From: Sphingomonadales bacterium
GTDB lineage: Bacteria > Pseudomonadota > Alphaproteobacteria > Sphingomonadales > Sphingomonadaceae
DNA length: 33,795 nt
Direction: 5' to 3'
Assembly (NCBI GenBank): GCA_019750455.1
Contig: JAIEOM010000022.1
Location: 1-33,795, forward strand
Shown: positions 1 through 7,335 of the stretch, one piece after another
Layout: every line of letters begins with the position of its first letter
Position numbering within the stretch: the stretch's first letter is position 1
Position numbers and translations under genes: made by a program
Notes under the pieces: generated by a model
The model's database searches: none
What the model saw: the letters and a program-made list of their open reading frames with translations, nothing else
What the model was told of the DNA's origin: nothing

Positions 1-150
1 GGCAGCAATTGCATCGCCTGGGAAAGCCGCACTTGCCCCGCGCCGCTCATCTACCTGCAACTCGGTGATGGTCCGGAGACCTACGCCAACCCCCATGTGC
101 GCCAGTTGCTGCGTCAGGCGCTCGATTACACCTCAGGAGCAACCCCATGA
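1..150 (+). CDS. ThuA-like domain protein, C-terminal fragment (cut by window edge)
   Basis: The first 49 codons are open in frame 1 and end at TGA 148-150. The piece reads as the end of a ThuA-like protein: a beta strand (PLIYLQLGDGPETY) followed by a helix with NPHVRQLLRQAL, which matches the family's usual C-terminal pattern of a G-x-G/D-x-x-TY turn, then an NP and a terminal helix. ThuA proteins have a glutamine-amidotransferase-like fold; the family is named from trehalose utilisation but most members have no proven reaction. The stop overlaps the next start as ATGA (147-150), so the two genes are almost certainly translationally coupled. A complete ThuA-like gene lies further down the same operon (5322-6089). 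The start and the bulk of the protein lie outside the window. Identification rests on a short segment. Confidence 0.7.
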   Translation, partial: GSNCIAWESRTCPAPLIYLQLGDGPETYANPHVRQLLRQALDYTSGATP

Positions 151-524
151 CCCCGCAAGAGACTGTCGAGGCCTTCATCGGCCATTGGAACGCCTGCGAC
201 ATCTATGCGATGCTCGCCCTGTGTGCCGACGACATCGTCTACCACAACATCCCGATGGAGCCGGTGCATGGTACCACCGCAATGCAGGCGATGGTCGAAG
301 GCTTCCTCGGCGATATCGAACGGTGCGACTGGCAGACCCACGCCATCGCGGCCAACGGCAACGTGGTGCTGACCGAGCGGACCGACATCTTCCATTTCAA
401 GGATGGCCGCCGCGCGGCGATCCGCGTGATGGGCACATTCGAAATCGGCGCAGACGGCCGCATCACCGGCTGGCGGGATTATTTCGACATGCTTGAATTC
501 CAGCGCGAATTTGCCGGAAGCTGA
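147..524 (+). CDS. limonene-1,2-epoxide hydrolase-like protein (SnoaL/NTF2 fold)
   Basis: This 125-residue protein has the length and pattern of the limonene-1,2-epoxide hydrolase (LEH) family, which opens epoxides to diols in a cone-shaped NTF2-like pocket. The polar residues of the LEH active site are all recognisable: Tyr32 and Asn34 in VYHNIP, Arg78 and Asp80 in ERTDIF, and Asp111 in GWRDYFD. This fits the Asp-Arg-Asp plus Tyr/Asn set of the Rhodococcus enzyme. It starts at ATG 147, overlapping the previous stop, and is followed 99 bases later by a cytochrome P450. A P450 that makes an epoxide and an LEH that hydrolyses it would be a natural pair, but this is inference. SnoaL-like isomerases and cyclases share the fold, so the substrate and even the reaction are open. 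Confidence 0.8.
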   Translation: MTPQETVEAFIGHWNACDIYAMLALCADDIVYHNIPMEPVHGTTAMQAMVEGFLGDIERCDWQTHAIAANGNVVLTERTDIFHFKDGRRAAIRVMGTFEIGADGRITGWRDYFDMLEFQREFAGS

Positions 525-582
525 TGCTTTCCCTGCAACCCTAACACATTCGTGCATCGCAAGGGTGGCGCGGGTTTGGTTA

Positions 583-616
583 GGCTCCATCCATAATCTG
601 GGAAGGGTCTGGAGCC
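583..616 (+). promoter_or_regulatory. inverted repeat covering the P450 ribosome binding site
   Basis: GGCTCCA (583-589) and TGGAGCC (610-616) are perfect 7-base complements separated by 20 bases. The right arm contains GGAG (611-614), which is the best Shine-Dalgarno for the P450 start at 624 (9-base spacing). If the RNA folds this way, the ribosome site is hidden. No clear sigma-70 promoter was recognised in 525-623. Confidence 0.4.
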
Positions 617-623
617 GCCTCAC

Positions 624-1865
624 ATGAACAAGCCCGAAGGCAATGTCTTTGCGCCTGAAACGTTGATCGATCCGTTCGATTACTATCGTGCCATCCATGA
701 GGCCGGGATCGCGATCGAGCATCTGGAGGGCATGAACACCTGGGTCGTGTACAGTTACGACCTGTGCAGCGAAGCTGCGGCCAAGCCGGAGGTGTTCTCG
801 AACGATTTCACCGCCCTCATGGGCCGCGAGGCGGATGAGGACATTCAGGCGATCCTTGCGGAGGGTTGGCCCGACCTGCCCACCCTGCTGACCGCCGATC
901 ATCCGGTCCACACCCGCAACCGCAAGCTGGTGAACCTCGCCTTTTCGGCCCCGCGCGTGAACGCGATCGAGGCCGACATGCGCCAGAAGTCGATCGAGCT
1001 TATCGAAGCCTTTGCCGACCGGGGCAAATGCGAATTCGTCGAGGAATTCGGCGTGCCGCTGCCCGTGGCCATGATCGCGGGGCAGATCGGGCTGGAGGAC
1101 GACCCCAAGCGCGTGAAACGCTGGTCGGACGCGGCGGTCGACCGCTTCAGCCAGATGGTCGATCACCAGCGCAAGCTGGAATGCGCGCGCAGCCTTGTGG
1201 AGTTCCAACACTACATCAAGGGCCTGATCGATGATCGCAAGGCCAATGGCGGCAATGATCTCCTCACCGATCTGGTCGAAGCCCGGATCGAGGGCGAAAA
1301 GCCGCTCGAAGACCCTGAAATCATGTCGCTGATGCAGCAGTTCATGGTCGCCGGCAACGAGACCACCACCTCGACGCTGGCGGGCGGGCTGCTCCAGCTG
1401 ATCCGCAATCCTGACCAGATGGCCAAGGCCAAGGCCGCGGCCGGCGGGCGCGATCCCAAGGTATTGATGAACCTTGTCGAGGAGGCGCTTCGCTATGAAA
1501 CGCCCACGGCGGGAATGTGGCGCATCGTCAAGCAGGACACCGAGCTTGGCGGCGTAGCGATCCCGGCGGGCGCGGTGGTGCAACTGCGCTATGCTGCGGC
1601 CAACCGCGATCCGTCGAAGTTCCCCGATCCCGACCGCTTCGACATCGAGCGCGCCAACGCCCGCACGCACCTCTCCTTCGGCAAGGGGCCACATATGTGC
1701 GTGGGCAACATGCTCTCCCGCAAGGAAATGCTGGTCGCCTTCGACGAGCTGCTCGAACGGCTCGATAACTTCGCGGTCGCGGACGAGAAGGAAATCCGCA
1801 TCCTCCCCAACATCCTGCTGCGCGGGGTAACCCACCTGCCCATCACCTTCACGCGGAAAGCCTGA
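624..1865 (+). CDS. cytochrome P450
   Basis: A soluble bacterial class I P450 of 413 residues, the usual length, which needs ferredoxin partners not found in this window. Visible landmarks are the helix-C HxxxR segment (His96-Arg100), the I-helix oxygen-activation motif AGNETTT (243-249), the ExxR pair Glu287-Arg290 in EEALRY, and the heme-ligand loop FGKGPHMCVG with Cys359. It has no signal peptide or membrane anchor. It heads a run of closely spaced genes for CoA-ester metabolism (ACADs, thiolase, SDRs), which suggests it hydroxylates or epoxidises a hydrophobic substrate such as a terpenoid or steroid side chain. The exact CYP family cannot be assigned by eye. Start ATG 624 is supported by GGAG at 611-614, which lies in a potential hairpin. 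Confidence 0.95.
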   Translation: MNKPEGNVFAPETLIDPFDYYRAIHEAGIAIEHLEGMNTWVVYSYDLCSEAAAKPEVFSNDFTALMGREADEDIQAILAEGWPDLPTLLTADHPVHTRNRKLVNLAFSAPRVNAIEADMRQKSIELIEAFADRGKCEFVEEFGVPLPVAMIAGQIGLEDDPKRVKRWSDAAVDRFSQMVDHQRKLECARSLVEFQHYIKGLIDDRKANGGNDLLTDLVEARIEGEKPLEDPEIMSLMQQFMVAGNETTTSTLAGGLLQLIRNPDQMAKAKAAAGGRDPKVLMNLVEEALRYETPTAGMWRIVKQDTELGGVAIPAGAVVQLRYAAANRDPSKFPDPDRFDIERANARTHLSFGKGPHMCVGNMLSRKEMLVAFDELLERLDNFAVADEKEIRILPNILLRGVTHLPITFTRKA

Positions 1866-1870
1866 CGCGC

Positions 1871-2953
1871 ATGAATTTCGATCTTTCCGAAGAACAGCAG
1901 ATGTTCGTGACATCGGTGGAGCGGTTCGCCGCCCCCATCGATGTCGAAGCGCGTCGCAAGCTTCGCCTTTCGCCCACGGGATATGACCGGGCACGCTGGC
2001 AACAACTGGCCGAGATGGGCCTGATCGCGCTCGCCGCAGGCGAGGATGCGGGCGGCTTGGGCGGATCGGCGGTCGATCTGGCGCTGGTGCTCGAAGCCGT
2101 CGGCAAGGCCAACGCGCCCGACCCGCTGCTCGAACACGGCATCCTGCCCGCCCTGCTGCTGGAACGCGGCGGAGCGGATGACGTGCTGGAGGGCGTGTTG
2201 TCAGGAACGGCCATAGCCACCCTCGCTTGGACCGAGCGCGGCCAGCGTTACAGCCTCAAGGCCAAAGGCATGAAGGCGGAAAGCGGCGCGGACGGCTTCA
2301 CCCTGACCGGCGAGAAGACGATGGTGATGGGCGCGCTGCTCGCCGACCTGTTCATCGTCACTGCGGACCTTGGCGGGGAGACCGCGTGCTTCCTCGTGCC
2401 GCGCGACGCGCCGGGGCTGGAGGTGCGCGCCTATCGCCTCGCCGATGGCAGCATCGCGGGCGAAATCAAACTGACCCGCACACCCGTCACTACAAGGCTG
2501 TCGCTTGATGCCCAGGCGCTTGATGCGCTTGTCGCCGATATCCGGCTCTATGCCGCGGCAGAGCTGGTTGGCCTCGGCCAGCGCCTTCTCGACGATACGC
2601 TCGCCTATGTGAAGGAGCGCGAACAGTTTGGTGTGGCGATCGGCAGCTTTCAGGCTCTCCAGCACCGGTTGGTCGATTGCTATGCGAAAGAAGAGCAAGC
2701 ACGCTCAATGCTTTACCGCGCAGCATTGACCGACCGCACCGACACCGAAAAGTGGCAGCGTGCCGCCGCTGGGGCCAAGGCCTTCATCGGCGAAAACATC
2801 GACGCCATCGCCCGCGAGGCGGTGCAGATGCACGGCGGCATGGGCATCACCGACGAGCTGGCCATCGGCCACGCGATGAAGCGCGTGCTGCTACTCGCGC
2901 GGCTGTTCGGCGATGTCGATACCGTGCTGGCGGAATACGCGCTCGCGGCGTGA
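1871..2953 (+). CDS. acyl-CoA dehydrogenase, short (360 aa) type, probably non-catalytic partner subunit
   Basis: ACAD family flavoprotein starting 5 bases after the P450 stop. The N-terminal helical domain (MNFDLSEEQQMF), a beta domain in the middle and the C-terminal REQFG (about 255) and QMHGGMGITDE motifs are present. At the C-terminus, where medium-chain ACADs carry the catalytic Glu in YEGT, this protein has LFGDVDT, so no Glu occupies that position. Short ACADs of this kind form alpha2beta2 pairs with a longer ACAD in steroid side-chain degradation (ChsE1-ChsE2 type), each contributing part of the FAD and active sites. The likely partner here is the 402-residue ACAD at 6114-7322. Pairing and substrate are inference. 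Confidence 0.9.
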   Translation: MNFDLSEEQQMFVTSVERFAAPIDVEARRKLRLSPTGYDRARWQQLAEMGLIALAAGEDAGGLGGSAVDLALVLEAVGKANAPDPLLEHGILPALLLERGGADDVLEGVLSGTAIATLAWTERGQRYSLKAKGMKAESGADGFTLTGEKTMVMGALLADLFIVTADLGGETACFLVPRDAPGLEVRAYRLADGSIAGEIKLTRTPVTTRLSLDAQALDALVADIRLYAAAELVGLGQRLLDDTLAYVKEREQFGVAIGSFQALQHRLVDCYAKEEQARSMLYRAALTDRTDTEKWQRAAAGAKAFIGENIDAIAREAVQMHGGMGITDELAIGHAMKRVLLLARLFGDVDTVLAEYALAA

Positions 2954-2976
2954 CGCGGACTGGAGGGGACTGAGAC

Positions 2977-3402
2977 ATGGGCGAAAAGATCGACCCGAAC
3001 CTGTGGAGCGACGGGGCGCATCCGCACCTCATGGGCGGGCGCCTGCCTTCGGGCCAGATCGTCTTCCCGATGCCGGTCGGCGATGCGGCCGAGGGTGTCG
3101 AGCCCTACAAGCTCTCGCGCCGCGGCAAGCTGTGGTCATGGACCTCGCAGGGCTTCCTTCCCAAGGAACCTTACGAAGGCCCCGGCTCCGGTCCCGGCGA
3201 AGGCCCGCCCGATTTCCAGCCGTTCCTGCTTGGCTATGTCGAACTCCCCGGCGAAGTGATCGTCGAAAGCCGGATCGTCGATGCGCGTCTTGAGGACCTG
3301 CACCTCGGCATGGAGCTGGAGTTCTGTATCGTGCCATTCAACGCGCGATACGACACCTTCGCCTTCCGCCCCGCCTCCCAAGCTGAAAGTCAGGCCGCAT
3401 GA
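2977..3402 (+). CDS. DUF35/OB-fold protein lacking the zinc-ribbon cysteines
   Basis: A 141-residue protein with the DUF35 layout: a short N-terminal helix, a rubredoxin-like ribbon region, then an OB-fold (about residues 50-130: KLWSWTSQGF, FLLGYVELPGEVIVESRIVD, GMELEFCIV). DUF35 proteins bind thiolases or hydratases and help them act on acyl-CoAs, as ChsH2 does with Ltp2. The ribbon usually carries four Cys in two CxxC knuckles; here the segment reads GGRLPSGQIVFPMP and contains none. The only Cys sits in the OB-fold. Its stop overlaps the thiolase start (ATGA, 3399-3402), which supports a complex with that protein. Start ATG 2977 has a strong GGAGGGGA about 10 bases upstream. Confidence 0.85.
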   Translation: MGEKIDPNLWSDGAHPHLMGGRLPSGQIVFPMPVGDAAEGVEPYKLSRRGKLWSWTSQGFLPKEPYEGPGSGPGEGPPDFQPFLLGYVELPGEVIVESRIVDARLEDLHLGMELEFCIVPFNARYDTFAFRPASQAESQAA

Positions 3403-4553
3403 GCGAGAACGTCTATATCATCGGCGCAGGGATCCATCCCTTCGGCCGCACCGACAGCCGCTCGGGCCGCGAACAAGGCGTCTATGCCGTGCGAGAGGCG
3501 CTGAAGGATGCAGGGCTCGAATGGCCTGATATCGAGTGCGCCTATGGCGGTAGCGCGGCGGCGGGCAATGCCGATATCATGGTCAACGAGCTGGGGCTGA
3601 CCAGTCTGCCCTTCACCAACGTCGCCAATGGCTGCGCGACCGGCGGCAGCGCACTCGCCGCCTCGCAGCAGGCGATTGCGAGCGGCATGTATGACCTCGC
3701 GCTTGCGGTCGGCTTCGACAAGCATCCGCGCGGGGCGTTCAACGCCAAGCCTTCGGATTACGGCTTGCCCGAATGGTACGGCCAGACCGGCATGATGCTG
3801 ACCACGCAGTTCTTCGCGCTGAAGATCCAGCGCTATATGCAGCTGCACGGCATCAGCCGCACGACGCTTGGCCGCGTGGCGGAGAAGGCCTTTCGCAACG
3901 GCACGATCACGTCGCATGCGTGGCGGCGTAGCCCGGTCGATCTCGACACGATCATGAACGCGCCGATGATCAATGATCCGCTCACCAAATACATGTTCTG
4001 CTCGCCCGCGGAGGGCGCGGTGGCGCTGATCCTCGCTTCGGAAAAGAAGATGAAGGAACTGGGCGCGGATGGTGTGAAAATTCGCGCAGTGGCGGTGAAG
4101 ACCCGCCCGCCCAATTCCTTCGAGGTGTTCCAGGCCGGCATCAGCATCGAGGAGGGCGGCAAACCCACCGTGCTCGCCAGCCAAGCCGCATTCGAGAAGG
4201 CCGGGATCGGGCCGGAGGACATCTCCGTCGCGCAGTTGCAGGACACCGAAAGCGGCGCGGAGATCATGCACATGGCCGAAAACGGCTTCTGCAAGGATGG
4301 CGAGCAGGAGGAATGGCTCGCCAATGGCTGGACCGAGATCGGTGGCGGCAAGCTTCCCGTGAATACCGACGGCGGGTGCCTCGCCTGCGGGGAGCCGATC
4401 GGTGCCTCGGGCCTGAGGCAGGTCTACGAGAACGTCACCCAGCTGCGCGGCCGCGCGGGTGAGCGGCAGGTGCCCGGCAAGCCCCGCTTCGGCTACTCCC
4501 ATGTCTACGGCGCACCCGGCCTGTCCGGCGTTGCAATTCTGGAGCGCGAATGA
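3399..4553 (+). CDS. thiolase-like lipid-transfer (SCP-x/Ltp) protein
   Basis: A 384-residue thiolase-fold enzyme of the SCP-x/Ltp branch. The nucleophilic-cysteine motif NGCATGGSA places Cys79 at the expected site. The second signature, normally G-H-P-x-G-A-T-G, reads GEPIGASG with Glu332 in place of His, preceded by Cys327 and Cys330. The usual C-terminal Cys-Gly motif is replaced by YGAPGLSG. Members of this branch act as 3-ketoacyl-CoA thiolases or, as with Ltp2, as retro-aldolases for branched side chains, usually with a DUF35 partner. The DUF35 gene lies immediately upstream with a 4-base overlap and an SDR gene overlaps downstream (4550-4553). Thiolytic versus aldol cleavage cannot be decided from the sequence, though the changed His argues for caution. 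Confidence 0.9.
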   Translation: MSENVYIIGAGIHPFGRTDSRSGREQGVYAVREALKDAGLEWPDIECAYGGSAAAGNADIMVNELGLTSLPFTNVANGCATGGSALAASQQAIASGMYDLALAVGFDKHPRGAFNAKPSDYGLPEWYGQTGMMLTTQFFALKIQRYMQLHGISRTTLGRVAEKAFRNGTITSHAWRRSPVDLDTIMNAPMINDPLTKYMFCSPAEGAVALILASEKKMKELGADGVKIRAVAVKTRPPNSFEVFQAGISIEEGGKPTVLASQAAFEKAGIGPEDISVAQLQDTESGAEIMHMAENGFCKDGEQEEWLANGWTEIGGGKLPVNTDGGCLACGEPIGASGLRQVYENVTQLRGRAGERQVPGKPRFGYSHVYGAPGLSGVAILERE

Positions 4554-5320
4554 GCAGGATGCAGGGCAAGGTCGCGCTGGTCTCGGGCGGCGCGGAGGGC
4601 ATCGGGGCTGCGGTGGCACGGCTGATCGTGGCCGAGGGCGGCAGCGTGATGCTGGGCGATGTCCAGCTTGAGAAAGCGCAGGCACTCGCCGCCGAACTCG
4701 GTGAGCGGGCCGCAGCCTGCCAGCTGGATGTGTGCGACCTGCACCAGTGGGAGGCCGCCGTTTCGGCGACGCGCGGCAAGTTCGGCAAGCTCACCGTGCT
4801 GTGCAACATCGCTGGCATTTCCGAGCCCGGTAACGTCCCCGATGGCGCGCTCGATGTGTGGGAGCGCACCATCGACATCAACCTCCACGGCCCCTTCTAC
4901 GGCATGCGCGCGGCGATCCCTGCGATGGAGGCGAGCGGGGAGCCCTGCGCTATCGTCAACATCGGCTCGATGATCGCGCTTCGCCCGGCGAGCTTCGTGG
5001 CGGCCTATTCGGCATCGAAGACCGGCCTCAGGGGCCTCACGCAATCCGTGGCGCTTGACCTTGCCGAGAGGGGCCTGCCGATCCGGGTCAACATGGTCCA
5101 CCCCGGCGCGATCCGCACGCCGATGTACAACCGCTACAAGTTCTCCGGTGCCGACACCCCCGAGAACATCGAGACCAACTTCGCCGCCACCCACCCGATG
5201 AACCGCATCGGCGAGCCCGAGGAGGTTGCCCGCGCGGTGGTGTTCCTCGCCTCCGACGAGGCAAGCTTCACCACCGGCTGCGACCTAACCGTCGACGGCG
5301 GCGGCAGCATCAGGAGCTAG
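4550..5320 (+). CDS. classical short-chain dehydrogenase/reductase (NAD type)
   Basis: A 256-residue classical SDR with every expected element: the dinucleotide loop GGAEGIG (13-19), Asp37 at the end of beta-2 (favouring NAD over NADP), NIAG (86-89), Asn111, and the catalytic Ser140, Tyr153 and Lys157 (YSASK). The fold resembles hydroxysteroid and 3-hydroxyacyl-CoA dehydrogenases. It overlaps the thiolase stop by 4 bases and is followed 1 base later by the ThuA-like gene. In this context it would oxidise a secondary alcohol made by the P450, the LEH-like protein or a hydratase, feeding a ketone to the thiolase. The actual substrate is unknown. Confidence 0.92.
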   Translation: MSRMQGKVALVSGGAEGIGAAVARLIVAEGGSVMLGDVQLEKAQALAAELGERAAACQLDVCDLHQWEAAVSATRGKFGKLTVLCNIAGISEPGNVPDGALDVWERTIDINLHGPFYGMRAAIPAMEASGEPCAIVNIGSMIALRPASFVAAYSASKTGLRGLTQSVALDLAERGLPIRVNMVHPGAIRTPMYNRYKFSGADTPENIETNFAATHPMNRIGEPEEVARAVVFLASDEASFTTGCDLTVDGGGSIRS

Positions 5321-5321
5321 A

Positions 5322-6089
5322 ATGGCACAGCAACCCGCCACCCGCCCAAGTGCCAGAATCGACGCGCATTTCATCGCCGCGGGCAAGTATCACGATATCG
5401 ACTACCCGCGCCTCGAAATCCTCAAGCTGCTGGCCGAACACCCGCACATCCGCACCACCGTGGCGGCGGATTATTCGGGTCTGGAGCGGCTCGACCAGTG
5501 CCGCTTCCTCATAACCTATACCTGCGATCTGATGCCGACCCGCGAGCAGGCGCAGCAGCTGAAGGCATGGCTGGAAAAGGGCGGCAAGTGGATGGCGCTC
5601 CACGGCACCAATTCGATACTTGTCTTCACCGCCGATGGCCTGGTCGATGCGCCCGATGACCGCCCGGATGTGATGGAAATGCTCGGCACGCAATTCGTCG
5701 CCCACCCGCCGATAGACAAGTTTCCGGTCGAGGTCGTCAACAAGGATCACGAACTGACCCGCGGCATCGAAGACTTCGAGGTTGTAGACGAGCTCTACCT
5801 CTCCAAGACCACCGCGCCGATTGAAACCCTGATGCAGACCACCTTCGAAGGCGAGGCGACCGGTTTCACGTGCAGCCAATGGCCCAAGACCACCGTACCT
5901 ATCGTTTATACGAGGGATATTGGCGCGGGGCAGATCGTATACAACGCACTTGGGCACTGCCGCGGGCATTACGACCTGCCCGGCATGGCCGATTTCTACC
6001 CGCACAAGGAAATGTGCGCCTGGAACTACGATGTCTATTATGACCTGCTGCGGCGCACCATCCGCTGGGCCATGAGAGACGGAAACTGA
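5322..6089 (+). CDS. ThuA-like domain protein
   Basis: A 255-residue ThuA-like protein with the family's glutamine-amidotransferase-like fold. Recognisable features are an N-terminal strand with HFIAAGKYHDIDY, the LITYTCDL strand, the WMALHGTNS turn, the block FVAHPPIDKFPVEVV followed by DHELTRGIEDF, and the C-terminal NALGHCRGHYD. It starts 1 base after the SDR stop, with CAGGAGC (5311-5317) as ribosome site. ThuA was named from rhizobial trehalose and sucrose utilisation, but no sugar genes are present here; the neighbours are all CoA-ester enzymes. A second family member ends just inside the left edge of the window, so this operon carries two. Its reaction is unknown. No signal peptide was seen, so it should be cytoplasmic like its neighbours. 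Confidence 0.85.
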   Translation: MAQQPATRPSARIDAHFIAAGKYHDIDYPRLEILKLLAEHPHIRTTVAADYSGLERLDQCRFLITYTCDLMPTREQAQQLKAWLEKGGKWMALHGTNSILVFTADGLVDAPDDRPDVMEMLGTQFVAHPPIDKFPVEVVNKDHELTRGIEDFEVVDELYLSKTTAPIETLMQTTFEGEATGFTCSQWPKTTVPIVYTRDIGAGQIVYNALGHCRGHYDLPGMADFYPHKEMCAWNYDVYYDLLRRTIRWAMRDGN

Positions 6090-6113
6090 AGACGACGAAC
6101 GGGATCCGACGAC

Positions 6114-7322
6114 ATGGACTTGGACTTCTCCCCAGAGGACATCGCCTTCCGCGAGGAAGTGCGCGCCTTCCTCAAGGACAACCTGCCGGACCGGCTGCGC
6201 GATGGTGCGCGCCGCACGCCGGGGGTGTTCGTCGAACCCGATATCGGGATGGAATGGCACCGCATCCTCTACCAGAAGGGATGGGTCGCCCCGCACTGGC
6301 CTAAGGAAGACGGCGGCACCGGCTGGACGCCGACGCAGAAGTTCATCTTCGAAAAGGAATGCGCGCTCGCCGGCGCACCCGCGCTCGCCATTCTTGGTCT
6401 GCGGCTCGTCGGACCGGTGATCTGCCATTTCGGCACGCCCGAACAGAAGGCCCGCTTCCTGCCCGGCATCCTTTCAGGCGATGATTACTGGTGCCAGGGC
6501 TATTCGGAGCCCGGTTCCGGCTCCGACCTCGCCAGTCTCAAGACCGCCGCGCGGCTCGATGGTGACGAATACGTCATCAACGGTTCCAAAATCTGGACCA
6601 CCCACGCACATCACGCGAACTGGATTTTCGCGCTGGTGCGCACCGATGCCACGGTGAAGAAGCAACAGGGGATCAGCTTCCTGCTGGTGCCGATGGACCA
6701 GCCCGGTGTGGAAGTGACTCCGATTTATTCGATGTCGGGCGATCACGAGGTCAACGCGGTGTTCTTCACCGATGCCCGCACCCCGGCGCACAACCGCATC
6801 GGCGAGGAAGGACAGGGGTGGACCATCGCCAAGTTCCTGCTGGAAAACGAACGCGGCGGATCCTGCTTCGCCCCGCGCCTGCTCCAGAGCATCGACCGGC
6901 TGGAAACGCTGGCCCAGACCCAGCCCTCGGGCGTCAACGGCGCAATCGCGCACGACCCGCGTTTCCGCGACCGCCTCGCCCGCGTGAGGCTGGAGGCGGA
7001 GGCGCTGGAAGTGACCGAACTGCGCATTCTTGCCGAGCTCGCGAAGGGCCATGCGCCCGGCCCGCAGACCTCGCTGGTCAAGCTGCTCAGCTCCAACATC
7101 GGTCAGCAGGTCGATACGCTGCGCCTCGAACTGCTCGGCCCCGACGCGCTGCAATTGCCGCTTGAACGGCCGCTCTATGGCAACGAAGCGCCCGAGCCGG
7201 TGGGGAGCGAATATGCCCAGACCGCGATGGGCAAATACCTCAACAACCGCGCCTCCACGATCTTCGGCGGATCGGACGAGGTGCAGAAGAACATTATCGC
7301 CAAGACCGTTCTCGGTCTCTGA
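6114..7322 (+). CDS. acyl-CoA dehydrogenase, long (402 aa) type
   Basis: A full-length ACAD with the N-terminal domain (MDLDFSPEDIAFREEVRAFL), the FAD/substrate segment CQGYSEPGSGSDLA (127-140), the WTTHAHHANW block (161-170) and the C-terminal IFGGSDEVQKNIIA. The Glu of the medium-chain YEGT motif is Gly here (FGGS), but Glu246 in LLENERGG aligns with the helix-G base used by isovaleryl-CoA-type dehydrogenases, so this subunit can be catalytic. It probably pairs with the short ACAD at 1871-2953 in a ChsE-like heterotetramer; the two genes are separated by four others. It lies 24 bases after the ThuA stop and 13 bases before the next SDR. Confidence 0.92.
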   Translation: MDLDFSPEDIAFREEVRAFLKDNLPDRLRDGARRTPGVFVEPDIGMEWHRILYQKGWVAPHWPKEDGGTGWTPTQKFIFEKECALAGAPALAILGLRLVGPVICHFGTPEQKARFLPGILSGDDYWCQGYSEPGSGSDLASLKTAARLDGDEYVINGSKIWTTHAHHANWIFALVRTDATVKKQQGISFLLVPMDQPGVEVTPIYSMSGDHEVNAVFFTDARTPAHNRIGEEGQGWTIAKFLLENERGGSCFAPRLLQSIDRLETLAQTQPSGVNGAIAHDPRFRDRLARVRLEAEALEVTELRILAELAKGHAPGPQTSLVKLLSSNIGQQVDTLRLELLGPDALQLPLERPLYGNEAPEPVGSEYAQTAMGKYLNNRASTIFGGSDEVQKNIIAKTVLGL

Positions 7323-7335
7323 GAGGACTGCAAGA

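Noticed and set aside
126..1994. 622-codon open frame on the minus strand
   Set aside because: It is antisense to the LEH-like, P450 and ACAD genes, all of which have clear motifs. Its translation is rich in Arg, His and Gly without a recognisable domain, as expected for antisense frames in GC-rich DNA.
5322..6089. Trehalose-utilisation role suggested by the ThuA family name
   Set aside because: No sugar transporter, kinase or dehydrogenase typical of the thu operon is present; all neighbours act on CoA esters or alcohols.
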